Source: Paracoccus marcusii (lineage in GTDB: Bacteria > Pseudomonadota > Alphaproteobacteria > Rhodobacterales > Rhodobacteraceae). Taken from it: 64,000 nucleotides of DNA. Position 1 is the stretch's first letter. Each line of letters starts with the position of its first letter. The notes under the pieces are model-generated. The model saw nothing but the letters and a program-made list of their open reading frames with translations. It was not told the DNA's origin and searched no databases. The DNA lies in contig NZ_CP117466.1 in NCBI RefSeq assembly GCF_028621715.1, positions 1,250,501 through 1,314,500 on the forward strand, read 5' to 3'. This document shows, piece after piece, positions 27,114 to 36,677 of this stretch. The translations under genes were made by a program, and so were the position numbers.

Positions 27114-28025
27114 TCAACCGCGCGGGTGCGCGGCGCGATAGACGGCCATCAGCCGCGCGTCGTCCACCCCGGTATAGACCTGGGTGGTCGACAGGCTGGC
27201 ATGGCCCAAAAGTTCCTGGATCGTGCGCAGATCGCCGCCCGCAGACAGAAGATGCGTGGCAAAGCTGTGGCGCAGGGCATGGGGCGTCGCGCTGGCCGGC
27301 AGGCCGATGGCCGCGCGGGCCTGGCGCATCGCGCCCTCGACCGCGCTGGCGGTCAGGCGGCCGCCCCGGATGCCGCGAAACAGCGGCGCGTCGGTGCGGT
27401 GCCCCCAGGGGCACAGGCGCAGATAGGTCGCGATCGCGTCGCGGGCCACCGGCAGGACCGGCACCTGCCGTTCGCGCCCGCCCTTGCCGCGGATGATCAG
27501 CCCTTCCGGAAAGGGCCAGTCCGCCCCCTCCAGCGCCAGCGCCTCGGAGATGCGCAGCCCCGATCCCCACAGCAGGGTCAGCACCGCCAGGTCGCGCGCG
27601 CCCACCCAGGGGGTCGCGTGATCGGCCACGCGGTCCAGCGTGTCCTGGGCCTGCAGGGGGGTCAGCGGGCGCGGCAGGCTGCGGCTGTATTTCGGGCTGC
27701 GGGTCGACAGGGCGGCGGACAGGTCCACCCCCTCGCGGTCAGAGATCCAGCGCAGGAACGACCGCACCCCGGACATGCGCCGCGCCAGCGACCGCGCGCC
27801 CAGACCCCGGCCGCGTTCGGATGCCGCGAATGCGCGCATGTCGGCCTGGCGCAGGCGGGCCAGGGCCGCGGGGGGGACGGGTTCGCCCCAATGGGCCGCG
27901 ATGAACTGCAGGAACGCGACCAGGTCGGCGCGGTATGCGGTCACCGTATGGTCGGACCGGTCGCGGGCCGCGGCCTCGGTCTCCAGCCAGCGGTGCAGGG
28001 CGTCGGCCGTGGCCGGGGCCATCAT
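27114..28025 (-). CDS. xerC: Tyrosine recombinase XerC
   Basis: A 303-residue site-specific recombinase that resolves chromosome dimers at dif with XerD. It has an N-terminal SAM-like core-binding domain. The catalytic set is complete: R158 (SGLRISEAL), K182, H249 and R252 (HALRHSFATHLL), H275 (LLGHASLSTTQ) and Y284 (VYT). It follows a DUF484 gene with an ATGA overlap, the standard context of chromosomal xerC, so it is not a mobile-element integrase. Confidence 0.96.
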   Translation of the reverse strand: MMAPATADALHRWLETEAAARDRSDHTVTAYRADLVAFLQFIAAHWGEPVPPAALARLRQADMRAFAASERGRGLGARSLARRMSGVRSFLRWISDREGVDLSAALSTRSPKYSRSLPRPLTPLQAQDTLDRVADHATPWVGARDLAVLTLLWGSGLRISEALALEGADWPFPEGLIIRGKGGRERQVPVLPVARDAIATYLRLCPWGHRTDAPLFRGIRGGRLTASAVEGAMRQARAAIGLPASATPHALRHSFATHLLSAGGDLRTIQELLGHASLSTTQVYTGVDDARLMAVYRAAHPRG

Positions 28026-28702
28026 CCGGGCAACCGGGCCAGCAGGGCCATGCGGAACACCTGGCCGAAGAACCGCAACAGGTCCGTGCCATGCGCGGGC
28101 ATGAACCGCGTCGGATCGCTGCTGCCCATCAGCAGCACCGTGCGCGGTCGCGCCGGACCCAGGTCCAGGGGCAGCAACGCCTCGGACGCGATGGTGCGGC
28201 CATGCAGGGGGCGGGTCACCACCAGGGCCGCGCGCAGCACGATGTCGTCGCCGCGCGGTGCCCGCCGCCCGGCGGTCAGGATGCGGTCGATGGTGCCGTG
28301 AGGGACCGCCACCGCATCGCGCGGCAGGTCCAGGGCGGGATCGTCCTCGACCACAAGGCGCAGCGTCTCGATGCGCAGCAGGGGGGCGATGTCGGTCTGC
28401 AGGGCGGCGATGAAATCGGCCAGGTCGGCCGTCTCCAAGAGGCCCAGGACGGCACGGTGGATCACCGCCATGCCGGACTGGTTGTCATAGGCGGCGGCGA
28501 TCACGCTTTCATGCGTGGATTCCAGACGATCCAGCCGGGTCTCCAGCGCCTGCATCGCGCGGCCGCGGATGTCGATGACGTTGTCGCCGACCTCGGCCTC
28601 GCGTGCGGCGACCAGGGCCCGCATCAGGTCCCGGTCGGCCAGGATCGCGCCCGGATCGGCCAGCAGCCGGTCGCGGGTTTCAGGGTCCAGCGCGTCGGTC
28701 AT
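28022..28702 (-). CDS. DUF484 family protein (GAF-like)
   Basis: A 226-residue DUF484 protein, nearly always found next to xerC. It begins with LLADPGAILADRDLMRALVAAREAEVGDNVIDIRGRAMQALE, then a coiled-coil-like helix and a GAF-type fold (residues 85-215). Its function is unknown. The overlap with xerC and conservation of the pair suggest a role in chromosome maintenance, which is an inference from context. Confidence 0.88.
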   Translation of the reverse strand: MTDALDPETRDRLLADPGAILADRDLMRALVAAREAEVGDNVIDIRGRAMQALETRLDRLESTHESVIAAAYDNQSGMAVIHRAVLGLLETADLADFIAALQTDIAPLLRIETLRLVVEDDPALDLPRDAVAVPHGTIDRILTAGRRAPRGDDIVLRAALVVTRPLHGRTIASEALLPLDLGPARPRTVLLMGSSDPTRFMPAHGTDLLRFFGQVFRMALLARLPG

Positions 28703-28726
28703 GCGGGTCTCTCCGGGGGGCGCGGA

Positions 28727-29380
28727 TCAGAGGATCTTCTGGCCGGTCTGGGCCCAGTCCGCGTTGAACTGCGCCAGACCCTTGTCGGTCAGGATGTGGT
28801 TCGCCATCGACTTGATGACCGAGGGCGGCGCGGTGATCACGTCGGCGCCGATCTTGGCCGCGTCCACGATGTGGTTCACCGTGCGGATCGATGCCGCCAG
28901 GATTTCGGTCTCGTAGCCGTAGTTGTCATAGATCTCGCGGATGTCGGCGATCAGGTCCATGCCGTCCAGGTGGATGTCGTCCAGACGCCCGATGAACGGG
29001 CTGATGAAGGTCGCGCCCGCCTTGGCGGCCAGGATCGCCTGGGCCGGGCTGAAGCACAGCGTGACGTTCAGCTTGTGGCCCTCGTCCGACAGCACGCGGC
29101 AGGCCTTGAGGCCGTCCCAGGTCAGCGGCACCTTGATGCAGACGTTCGGCGCGATCTTGGCCAGGTGGCGGCCTTCGGCGATCATGTCGTCGGCCTTCTC
29201 GGCCACGACCTCGGCGCTGACGGGACCCTCGACCATGGCGCAGATCTCGGCCGTGACATCGGCGATGGCGCGGCCCGACTTCAGGATCAGCGAGGGGTTG
29301 GTGGTGACGCCATCGACCATGCCCAGGTCGTTCAGCTCCTTGATCGCGGCGATATCGGCGGTGTCGACAAAGAATTTCAT
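28727..29380 (-). CDS. fsa: Transaldolase-like / fructose-6-phosphate aldolase
   Basis: A 217-residue short transaldolase-family (TalC/FSA) TIM barrel: [32 protein letters not shown], Schiff-base Lys K83 in CIKVPLT, and [29 protein letters not shown]. It moves dihydroxyacetone units between sugar phosphates, or cleaves fructose-6-phosphate. Sequence alone does not separate transaldolase from aldolase activity in this subfamily. The start at 29380 has GGAG upstream. First gene of the fsa-DUF484-xerC series, divergent from priA. Confidence 0.92.
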   Translation of the reverse strand: MKFFVDTADIAAIKELNDLGMVDGVTTNPSLILKSGRAIADVTAEICAMVEGPVSAEVVAEKADDMIAEGRHLAKIAPNVCIKVPLTWDGLKACRVLSDEGHKLNVTLCFSPAQAILAAKAGATFISPFIGRLDDIHLDGMDLIADIREIYDNYGYETEILAASIRTVNHIVDAAKIGADVITAPPSVIKSMANHILTDKGLAQFNADWAQTGQKIL

Positions 29381-29499
29381 GGCGCGTCTCCTCAGGGTGC
29401 GTTTGTCTGGGTGATACTGCAGATGGGGGCGGGCGGGAAGGGGCACAACCCATGCAGGGGCTTGCAACCGACGCGCGGCCCCGTCTTTATCGCGCCATC

Positions 29500-31698
29500 A
29501 TGACCCCGCCCGAATTCTTTCCCCCCCGCGCCCGCATCGCGGTGCTGACCGCCGAGACGGTCGGCGTGCTGGACTATCTGGCGCCCGACGAGGGCGTGCG
29601 CCAGGGACAGTTGGTGCTGGTGCCCCTGGGGCCGCGCCGGGTGCTGGGTCTGGTCTGGGGGCCGGGCAAGGGCGATTTCGACCTGGCCAAGCTGCGCGCC
29701 GTCGCCCGCGTGCTGGACGCACAGCCCTTCGATGCGCGGTTCCTGGATTTCCTGACGCGGGCGGCGGAATACACGCTGACGCCGCTGCCGCTGATGCTGC
29801 GCATGGCCACGCGCGCGCCCGACATCGACCAGCCGCCCGCCGCGCGGCGCATCATCGTGCCCGGGTCGGGCCAGCCCGGTCGTGCGACCGAGGCGCGGAC
29901 CCGCGTGCTGCAGGTCATGGCCGATCACGGCGGGGCCAGCTTTGCGGCATCCGAACTGGCACAGCTGGCGGGCGTCGGCACGTCGGTGGTCAAGGGCCTG
30001 GTCGCCAGCGGTGCCCTGGCCGAGATCGAGGCACCGCGCGATCTGCCCTATCCCGCGCTGGACCCCACGCGGCCCGGCAAGCCGCTGGCCCCCGACCAGC
30101 AGGCGGCCTCCGACACGCTGCGCGGCGCGATCCGGGCGGGCGGTTACGGCACCACGCTGCTGCGTGGGGTCACCGGGTCGGGCAAGACCGAGGTCTATCT
30201 GGAGGCCGTGGCGGAATGCCTGGCGCAGGGGCGGCAGGCACTGGTCCTGTTGCCGGAAATCGCGTTGTCGGCCGAATTCCTGGACCGGGTCGAGGCGCGG
30301 TTCGGCGCGCGGCCCGGCGAATGGCACAGTGGCATCACCCGCACCGAACGCCGCCGGCTGTGGCACATGGCCGGGCGCGGTCAGGTCGGGCTGGTCGTGG
30401 GCGCGCGTTCAGCGCTGTTTCTGCCCTTTGCCGATCTGGGCCTGATTGTCGTCGATGAGGAGCATGACGGCAGCTACAAGCAGGAGGACGTCGTCTATTA
30501 CAGCGCCCGCGACATGGCGGTGCTGCGCGCCTCCATCAACCGTGCGCAGGTGGTGCTGGCCTCGGCCACGCCCTCCTTGGAAAGCTGGGTGAACGCCGCG
30601 ACCGGGAAATACGCGCGCCTGGACCTGCGATCCCGCTATGGCGAGGCCGAGCTGCCGCAGATGGCCGCGATCGACCTGCGCGCCGAGGCGATGGAGCAGG
30701 GGCGCTGGATCTCTCCGACGCTGGCGCAGGCGGTGACCGACCGGCTGGCCAAGGGTGAGCAATCCCTGATCTTCCTGAACCGGCGCGGGTTTGCGCCGGT
30801 CACCGTCTGCCGCGCCTGCGGCGAGCAGATCGGCTGCCATCAATGCGATGCGCGGATGGTCGAGCACCGCTTCCAGAACCGCCTGGTCTGCCACCAATGC
30901 GGAGAGACGCGGCCCATCCCCACGGCCTGTCCCAGCTGCGGGGTCGAGGGAAAGCTGGCCCCCATCGGCCCCGGCGTCGAGCGCATCGCCGAGGAGGTCG
31001 CGGCACGGTTCCCCGACGCCAAGGCCACCGTGCTGTCGTCGGACCTGTTCCATTCCGCCCGCGCGCTGAAGGAGACGATCGCCCAGATATCAGAAGGCGA
31101 CACCGACATCATCATCGGCACGCAGATTGTGGCCAAGGGGCACAACTTTCCGCGCCTGACGCTGGTGGGCGTGGTCGATGCCGATCTGGGCCTGCAGGGG
31201 GCCGATCTGCGCGCGGCGGAGCGCAGCTTTCAGCTGATGCGCCAGGTGGCCGGGCGGGCCGGGCGGCAGTCGGGGGCGGCGCCGGGGGTTGCGCTTCTGC
31301 AGACGCACCAGCCCGACCATGCGGTGATCCGGGCGATCCTGTCAGGCCAGGACGAGACGTTCTGGGATGCCGAGGCCGCGGGCCGCCAGGCGGCGGGCAT
31401 GCCCCCCTTCGGCAGGCTGGCGGGGATCATCCTGTCCCATCCGGACCTTGGCACGGTTGCCGATTTCGCGCGCCATCTGGCCGGTCTGGCCACCCCCCTG
31501 GCCGAGGTCGGGGCCGAACTGTGGGGCCCGGCGCCTGCGCCCATCGCACGGGTGCGGGGACGCCACCGCATGCGCATGCTGATCCGCGCGCCGCGTCAGG
31601 CGCCGCTGCAGGCGGCGATCGCCGATTGGCTGGCGGGGGTCAAGCTGCCCACGAACATGCGCCTGTCCGTGGACATCGACCCGCAAAGCTTTCTGTGA
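29500..31698 (+). CDS. priA: Primosomal protein N' (replication restart helicase PriA)
   Basis: A 732-residue 3'-5' DNA helicase that reloads the replisome at stalled forks. It has an N-terminal 3'-DNA-binding domain, Walker A GVTGSGKTEVY at about 223-233, and DEEH at 319-322. Eight zinc-binding cysteines lie in the CRACGEQIGCHQCD...CHQCG...CPSCG region near 435-485, and ADLGLQGADLRAAERSFQLMRQVAGRAGR is the helicase motif VI. It ends immediately next to the stop of the convergent transglycosylase gene (TGATCA). Confidence 0.97.
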   Translation: MTPPEFFPPRARIAVLTAETVGVLDYLAPDEGVRQGQLVLVPLGPRRVLGLVWGPGKGDFDLAKLRAVARVLDAQPFDARFLDFLTRAAEYTLTPLPLMLRMATRAPDIDQPPAARRIIVPGSGQPGRATEARTRVLQVMADHGGASFAASELAQLAGVGTSVVKGLVASGALAEIEAPRDLPYPALDPTRPGKPLAPDQQAASDTLRGAIRAGGYGTTLLRGVTGSGKTEVYLEAVAECLAQGRQALVLLPEIALSAEFLDRVEARFGARPGEWHSGITRTERRRLWHMAGRGQVGLVVGARSALFLPFADLGLIVVDEEHDGSYKQEDVVYYSARDMAVLRASINRAQVVLASATPSLESWVNAATGKYARLDLRSRYGEAELPQMAAIDLRAEAMEQGRWISPTLAQAVTDRLAKGEQSLIFLNRRGFAPVTVCRACGEQIGCHQCDARMVEHRFQNRLVCHQCGETRPIPTACPSCGVEGKLAPIGPGVERIAEEVAARFPDAKATVLSSDLFHSARALKETIAQISEGDTDIIIGTQIVAKGHNFPRLTLVGVVDADLGLQGADLRAAERSFQLMRQVAGRAGRQSGAAPGVALLQTHQPDHAVIRAILSGQDETFWDAEAAGRQAAGMPPFGRLAGIILSHPDLGTVADFARHLAGLATPLAEVGAELWGPAPAPIARVRGRHRMRMLIRAPRQAPLQAAIADWLAGVKLPTNMRLSVDIDPQSFL

Positions 31699-32634
31699 TC
31701 AGTTCTTCAGCACGATGCAGCGCCCGCCAAGCGACTTGAACCGGGTGCAGAACCGCGTGGCCTCGTCGCGCGACGAATAGCCGACCTGCGCGGTGAAGAC
31801 GGCGCGCGGCATGCTGTTCAGCCGCTTGCGGACATAGCCCACCCGCGCCCCGTCGGTCAGGATCGGCCGCAGGGTGCGGTTCAGCCGCGCGACCTGCTGG
31901 GCCGCGCCCGCCTGGCTGGGATGGCTGGCCACGACCACGCCCCAGGGCATCGCCGGGGGCTGGGTGTTGAACTCGCGCAGCGACCGGTCGCCGGCCATCC
32001 GTTCGCAGGCCGGGCGAAAGGCCTGGTCGTCGGCCAGGGCCAGCTTGACCTCCTGCTGGGGCGGGGGGTTGTCGCGCCAGCGATGCGCGCTGAACCCGGT
32101 GATCGATTCGACATAGTCGACCGTCTCATAGGGCAGGGTCGTGGCCTGCGCGATGAACCGCGCAGCGCGGTTCTCTCCGCCGTTATAGGCGACGGCGGCC
32201 AGGCCGATATTGCCGAACCGGTCGCGCAGGTGGCCCAGATACCACGCGGCCTTGGAAATGGCCTGGGCCGGGTTGAACGGATCGTCCAGCCAATACAGGT
32301 CGGCCGTGCCCGGCATGAATTGCGCGATGCCAAGCGCGCCCGCCGGGCTGACGGCAGAAGGTTCGAATCGGCTCTCCTTCCACAGCAGGCGCGCCAGGAA
32401 GGCCGGGTCCAGCCCGTGATCGGCGGCATTGCGTTCGATCAGCTTGCAGACATCCGCGGCATAGCTGTCGCGCGCGATGCAGTCGCGCCCGTCATCGCTG
32501 CAGCGCAGGTCTTCGGACGTGCGGGGCGGGGGCAGGCCGTGGGCGGCGTCGATGGCGGGGCGCGCGGACAGGGGCGCGGCCACGCAGAACAGCGCCACGA
32601 CGGCGGCACCAAGATGTCTGGAAAGGGTCATCAT
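31699..32634 (-). CDS. Lytic transglycosylase (SLT) with SPOR-like C-terminus
   Basis: 311 residues with a signal peptide (about 1-24). The soluble-lytic-transglycosylase domain has catalytic E87 in LLWKESRFEPSAVSPAGALGIAQFMPGTA and the AVAYNGGENRAARF motif. The C-terminal ~75 residues (PWGVVVASHPSQAGAAQQVARLN... VFTAQVGYSSRDEATRFCTRFKS) look like a SPOR peptidoglycan-binding domain. It cleaves glycan strands with formation of 1,6-anhydroMurNAc. It starts at either of two adjacent ATGs (32634 or 32631). Confidence 0.9.
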   Translation of the reverse strand: MMTLSRHLGAAVVALFCVAAPLSARPAIDAAHGLPPPRTSEDLRCSDDGRDCIARDSYAADVCKLIERNAADHGLDPAFLARLLWKESRFEPSAVSPAGALGIAQFMPGTADLYWLDDPFNPAQAISKAAWYLGHLRDRFGNIGLAAVAYNGGENRAARFIAQATTLPYETVDYVESITGFSAHRWRDNPPPQQEVKLALADDQAFRPACERMAGDRSLREFNTQPPAMPWGVVVASHPSQAGAAQQVARLNRTLRPILTDGARVGYVRKRLNSMPRAVFTAQVGYSSRDEATRFCTRFKSLGGRCIVLKN

Positions 32635-32680
32635 CGCGACGGGCCGTTCATCCGCCCGCGCCCGGTGCGCGGGCGGACGA

Positions 32681-33502
32681 TCACTTGGACTTCTTCGACT
32701 TGGATTTCTTGGCAGGCTTGGCTTCGGCCGACTTGGCCTTTGCGGGCTTGTCCTTGGCGGGCTTGGCGTTTTTGCGGGCGGCCTTGGCCTCGGGGCTCTC
32801 GGCCTGACGTTCGGCCTTGCGGGCGGCGCGGCGCGCGGTCTTGGCGGCCTCCTTCTCGGCGGCCTTGGCGGCTTTGGCCTCGACCTTCTGGGCCTGCTTG
32901 GCGGCCTGGCGCTCCGCCTTGCGGGCAGCCTTGGCTTCTTCCTTCTCGACGGCTTTGGCGGCATCCTTCTGGGCCTTGCGGGCCGCCTGCTTGGCGGATT
33001 TCTGCGCCTTGTCGTCGTTTGCAGTCGCGGTGGTCGCGGGCTCTGCCACGGCGTCGGCCGGGGCGGGCGCGGCCTTTGCACCGCGCTTGGGAATGCGGTG
33101 CGGTTCGGTCCGCAGGTCCGTCTTGCGCGTCTCGGCGGACTTGCGGTCGGCGGGGGTGCGCGGCACGGTCGCCTGCTTGCGCTTGGCGGTCGCGGGCTTG
33201 GCACCGGCAGGTTTGGCCGCCGCCTTGGCCGCCGTCGGCGCGGCGGAGGGGGTGCCGGGCGCGGCAAGACGGCGCTTGCGGCGTTCCATGTCGGTCCGGC
33301 GCAGGGCCGCGCGCAGCATCTCGGCCGGGGCCGGGTCGCCCTCGGCGGTCGTCGCCTCGGCGCGGGCGGCGCGCAGCGCGTCGATCAGCGTCAGTAACGC
33401 CGCATCGTCCAGCGCCCCAAGCGCGGGATGGCGGCTTTGTTCGGCCAGCGACAGTTGATCGGGGTTGAGCAGTTCCTGTTCGCGCTTGGCATAATTCGGC
33501 AT
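32681..33502 (-). CDS. Histone-H1-like Lys/Ala-rich protein
   Basis: 273 residues. A short N-terminal domain (MPNYAKREQELLNPDQLSLA... residues 1-80, mostly helical, neutral) precedes a long low-complexity tail of Lys, Ala, Arg and Glu (residues 80-273) with AEKEAAKTARRAARKAERQA-type units and a final KKSKSKKSK. Composition resembles histone H1-like nucleoid proteins and also long charged single helices. No signal peptide, so probably cytoplasmic and possibly DNA-binding. The reading is backed by its own start (33502) and by the Lys/Ala bias that high GC alone would not produce. Function unknown. Confidence 0.7.
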   Translation of the reverse strand: MPNYAKREQELLNPDQLSLAEQSRHPALGALDDAALLTLIDALRAARAEATTAEGDPAPAEMLRAALRRTDMERRKRRLAAPGTPSAAPTAAKAAAKPAGAKPATAKRKQATVPRTPADRKSAETRKTDLRTEPHRIPKRGAKAAPAPADAVAEPATTATANDDKAQKSAKQAARKAQKDAAKAVEKEEAKAARKAERQAAKQAQKVEAKAAKAAEKEAAKTARRAARKAERQAESPEAKAARKNAKPAKDKPAKAKSAEAKPAKKSKSKKSK

Positions 33503-33576
33503 TCGCGGGACCCTTGGCGGACGGATGATGTGTTCGGCAGGACTGTGCGCAGGAATCGGCGCGTTTGCAATTGGAA

Positions 33577-33604
33577 AGGGCCCCGGTCGCAACCGGAGCC
33601 CCCT
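33577..33604 (-). terminator. Terminator of the L,D-transpeptidase gene
   Basis: On the minus strand GGGCTCCGGT and ACCGGGGCCC pair with one mismatch around a TGCG loop and are followed by TTTCC, 28 bp after the stop. Confidence 0.6.
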
Positions 33605-33631
33605 GATCTTTTCGCAGGCGCGGCCGCCCCG

Positions 33632-34591
33632 TTACCGGGAGGGCACGGCGCTTTCGACCGGCGAGACGAAGCCCGCATCCGTGGCGAACGGATCGCTGAC
33701 CAGCGACGGCTGGACCGAGGTCGCGGCCGGAACCGCCGTCATTGCGGCATAGGGATCGGTGAACCCCGTCGGCACGGCAGATTCGACCGGCGCGGATGCA
33801 ACCATCGCGGTCTGCATCGGCGCTGATGCGACCTGCGCGGTCGCAGCCGGGTCGGCCGTCGGTTGCACCGCGGCGGCGGGCACGACATAGCCTTCGGGCG
33901 TTTCCTGCATCGGGCCTTCCATCGCGACGCTTTCGGCCTGCGAACGGACGATCACCTCGGTTCCCGTGGGGATCTGTTCGAACAGGTCGATGACGTCCTG
34001 GTTGAACATCCGGATGCAGCCCGCCGACGTGGCCTTGCCGATGGACGAGGGGTCCAGCGTGCCGTGGATGCGGTAATAGGTGTCGACGCTGCCCTGGTAC
34101 AGGTACAGCGCGCGCGACCCCAGGGGGTTCTGCATGCCGCCGGGCAGGCCGCCCGCGAACTGGCCGTAAAGCTGGGGTTCGGTCCGCAGCATGTTGTCGG
34201 TCGGGCGCCAGCTGGGCCAGGCCGCCTTGCGCGCGATCGTGGCGCGACCTTCGAAGGTCAGGCCAGCGCGCCCCACCGCCACGCCGTACCGCATCGCCTG
34301 CCCGCCGGGCTGCACGTGATAGAGGACGCGTGCATAGGGGTCGACGACGATGGTGCCGGGGGCCTCGGTGCCGTTATAGGACACCAGCTGGCGGGTGTTG
34401 CGGTCGTTCAGATAGGCAGCGCGGACGGCCGCGATGGGAATCGGCTCTCCGTCCGGGCCGCGGTCGGTGCGGGCCTTGTAGATCTCGGGGATCTCGACCG
34501 GCTGCTGGGCGATGGGGGTCGTGGTCTCTTGCGAAGGACCGCAGGCCGCCAGCCCCAGGGCCAGCGCCGCGAAAAGGGAAGCGAGGCGCAT
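33632..34591 (-). CDS. L,D-transpeptidase lipoprotein (YkuD domain)
   Basis: 319 residues. The lipoprotein signal [20 protein letters not shown] has a clear lipobox (LAAC), so it is anchored in the outer membrane or periplasm. The YkuD domain (about 80-220) has the catalytic signature [25 protein letters not shown] with the nucleophile Cys. It cross-links peptidoglycan or attaches proteins to it. The C-terminal ~90 residues are Ala/Val/Pro-rich with repeated [13 protein letters not shown] segments. The start at 34591 is preferred for AAGGAAC upstream and the correct signal length; an ATG at 34612 is the alternative. Confidence 0.93.
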   Translation of the reverse strand: MRLASLFAALALGLAACGPSQETTTPIAQQPVEIPEIYKARTDRGPDGEPIPIAAVRAAYLNDRNTRQLVSYNGTEAPGTIVVDPYARVLYHVQPGGQAMRYGVAVGRAGLTFEGRATIARKAAWPSWRPTDNMLRTEPQLYGQFAGGLPGGMQNPLGSRALYLYQGSVDTYYRIHGTLDPSSIGKATSAGCIRMFNQDVIDLFEQIPTGTEVIVRSQAESVAMEGPMQETPEGYVVPAAAVQPTADPAATAQVASAPMQTAMVASAPVESAVPTGFTDPYAAMTAVPAATSVQPSLVSDPFATDAGFVSPVESAVPSR

Positions 34592-34945
34592 CGTTGCTTG
34601 TTCCTTGTTCATCGTCGGTCGCGCCGGCAGAGGCGGTTCCGAGGCAGCATCTGTTCTGTTGCGCCGCAAGGCGGGCGCGATTCGCATGTTCTTCCATGAG
34701 GCCGCCCGCCGATCCGCGTCAACCCCGAGCCACCCTCGACGGGGTCCGTGCCGCGTCTGCGCCCGATCTCTGTGGCGCTACGGCGTCAGGTGGATCACCT
34801 TTATGCGCCTAATGAACAACTTGGCGTGTCTTCGGGTTTCATGTGCAGGCGAAAACTTTGCGGCGATCGGGCGGGCGCCGGCGTTGCGGGTTCGCGGGTG
34901 CCCGCCTAGGCTGACCGCGATGCCCGCCGCAGGAAAGGCCGATCC
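34592..34945. other. 354-bp non-coding gap
   Basis: Divergent region between the L,D-transpeptidase and MFS genes, expected to hold both promoters. A locally AT-richer part (about 34795-34860, around AATGAACAACTTGG) is the likeliest promoter site. No RNA gene, repeat or convincing small reading frame was seen. Confidence 0.6.
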
Positions 34946-36601
34946 GTGACCCCTTCGACAGACCCCACCACCGTCCCCGCCCGGACCGGCGCGCTGGCGC
35001 CGCTGGGCTATCGCGACTTTCGCCTGCTGTGGAGCGCGACGCTGGTGTCGAATTTCGGCGGCCTGGTGCAGGCCGTGGGCGCGGCCTGGCTGATGACCCA
35101 GCTTACCGACAGCGCCACGCTGATCGCGCTGGTGCAGGCCTCGAACACGCTGCCGATCATGCTGCTGGCGATCGGGGCGGGGGCGCTGGCCGACATCTTT
35201 GACCGCAAGACGCTGCTGATGGGCGCGCTCATCTTCATGGCGGTGGTGTCGCTGGCCCTGGCCGCGGTGGCCTGGACGGGGGGGCTGACGCCATGGCTGC
35301 TGCTGGGCTTCACCTTCCTGCTGGGGGCGGGGCAGGCGGTCTATAACCCGCCCTGGCAGGCCAGCATGGGCGATCTGGTCGACCGGAAGGACCTGCCCGC
35401 GGCGGTCAGCCTGAACTCCGTGGGCTTCAACCTGATGCGCAGCGTGGGGCCCGCGGCGGGCGGCCTGATCGTAGCCACACTGGGCGCGTCGGCTGCCTTT
35501 GCGGTCAACGCCATCAGCTATCTGCCGCTGCTGGGGGCGATGTCGCAATGGAAGCCCAAGCTGGCGCCGCGCGTCACCACGCCCGAGCCGTTCATGGCCG
35601 CGATGGGGGCGGGCCTGCGCTATGTCGCGCTGTCGCCCAACCTGCTGCGGGTGATGTCGCGCGGCGCGCTGTTCGGCTTTGCCGCCATCGCCGTGCTGGC
35701 GCTGCTGCCGCTGGTCGCCAAAAGCCACCCCGAGGGGGGGTCGCTGCTGTTTGGCGGCCTGCTGGGGTGCTATGGCGTCGGCGCGATCGGCGGGGCGCTG
35801 CTGAACCCCCGCATCCGCGCCCGGCTGAACAACGAGAACGTCGTGCGCATGGCCTTTGCGGGCTTTGCGGTCTCGGCCCTGGTCCTGGGCCAGACGCAGT
35901 CGGTCTGGCTGCACGCGGCAGCGATGCTGCCTGCGGGGGCGTCCTGGGTGCTGGCGCTGTCGCTGTTCAACGTGACGGTGCAGCTGTCCACGCCGCGCTG
36001 GGTCGTGGCCCGCGCGCTGGCGCTTTACCAGATGGCGACCTTCGGCGGCATGGCGGCGGGCGCCTGGATCTGGGGCATGGTGGCGGGCACGCAGGGCCTG
36101 GATGCGGCGCTGACGGCCGCCGGGGGTGTGCTGCTGCTGGGGGCTGCCATCGGGTTCTGGCTGCGGGCGCCCGAATTCGGGGCGGTCGATCTGGACCCGG
36201 TGAACCGCTTCCGCGAGCCCGCGCTGATGCTGGACCTGCGGGGGCGGTCGGGGCCGATCATGGTGATGGTCGATTACCGCATCGACCAGGCCGATGTGCC
36301 GGAATTCCTGCGCCTGATGCAGCGGCGGCGCAACATCCGCAGGCGGGACGGGGCGCGCAACTGGTCGCTGCTGCGCGATCTGGAACATCCCGACCAGTGG
36401 AGCGAAAGCTATCACATCGCGACCTGGGACGAATATGTCCGCCACAACCTGCGCCGCACCAAGTCGGATGCCGAGGTCGCGGTGGCCCTGCGCGCGCTGC
36501 ACAAGGGCGACACCGACCCGCTGGTCCACCGCATGATCGAGCGTCACACTGTCGGCCCCCAAGACGACGTGCCCCTGGTGGGCAAGATCGAGATCCCCTG
36601 A
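34946..36601 (+). CDS. MFS transporter, EntS/MFS_3 type, with C-terminal soluble domain
   Basis: 551 residues. Twelve apolar segments span residues 18-410, with the MFS loop motif GALADIFDRKTLL between TM2 and TM3 and the EntS-like PWQASMGDLVDRKDLPAAVSLNSVGFNLMRSVGPAAGG. A C-terminal soluble domain of about 120 residues (VMVDYRIDQADVPEFLRLMQRRRNIRRRDGARNWSLLRDLEHPDQWSESY) resembles antibiotic-monooxygenase-like ferredoxin folds and is normal for this subfamily. Likely an exporter of small molecules; substrate unknown. It starts at GTG 34946, with AGGAAAGG 8 bp upstream. Confidence 0.9.
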   Translation: MTPSTDPTTVPARTGALAPLGYRDFRLLWSATLVSNFGGLVQAVGAAWLMTQLTDSATLIALVQASNTLPIMLLAIGAGALADIFDRKTLLMGALIFMAVVSLALAAVAWTGGLTPWLLLGFTFLLGAGQAVYNPPWQASMGDLVDRKDLPAAVSLNSVGFNLMRSVGPAAGGLIVATLGASAAFAVNAISYLPLLGAMSQWKPKLAPRVTTPEPFMAAMGAGLRYVALSPNLLRVMSRGALFGFAAIAVLALLPLVAKSHPEGGSLLFGGLLGCYGVGAIGGALLNPRIRARLNNENVVRMAFAGFAVSALVLGQTQSVWLHAAAMLPAGASWVLALSLFNVTVQLSTPRWVVARALALYQMATFGGMAAGAWIWGMVAGTQGLDAALTAAGGVLLLGAAIGFWLRAPEFGAVDLDPVNRFREPALMLDLRGRSGPIMVMVDYRIDQADVPEFLRLMQRRRNIRRRDGARNWSLLRDLEHPDQWSESYHIATWDEYVRHNLRRTKSDAEVAVALRALHKGDTDPLVHRMIERHTVGPQDDVPLVGKIEIP

Positions 36602-36677
36602 CGGGTCGTTTCCCTCTCGCCCGCACGCGCGGGTTGTGCCAGATCTGGTGCGACCCGTGGCACGAAAGGGCCGGCCG

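Noticed and set aside
27114..28025. A tyrosine recombinase that could mark a genomic island
   Set aside because: Coupled to DUF484 and typical of chromosomal xerC; no attachment repeats, tRNA or phage genes nearby.
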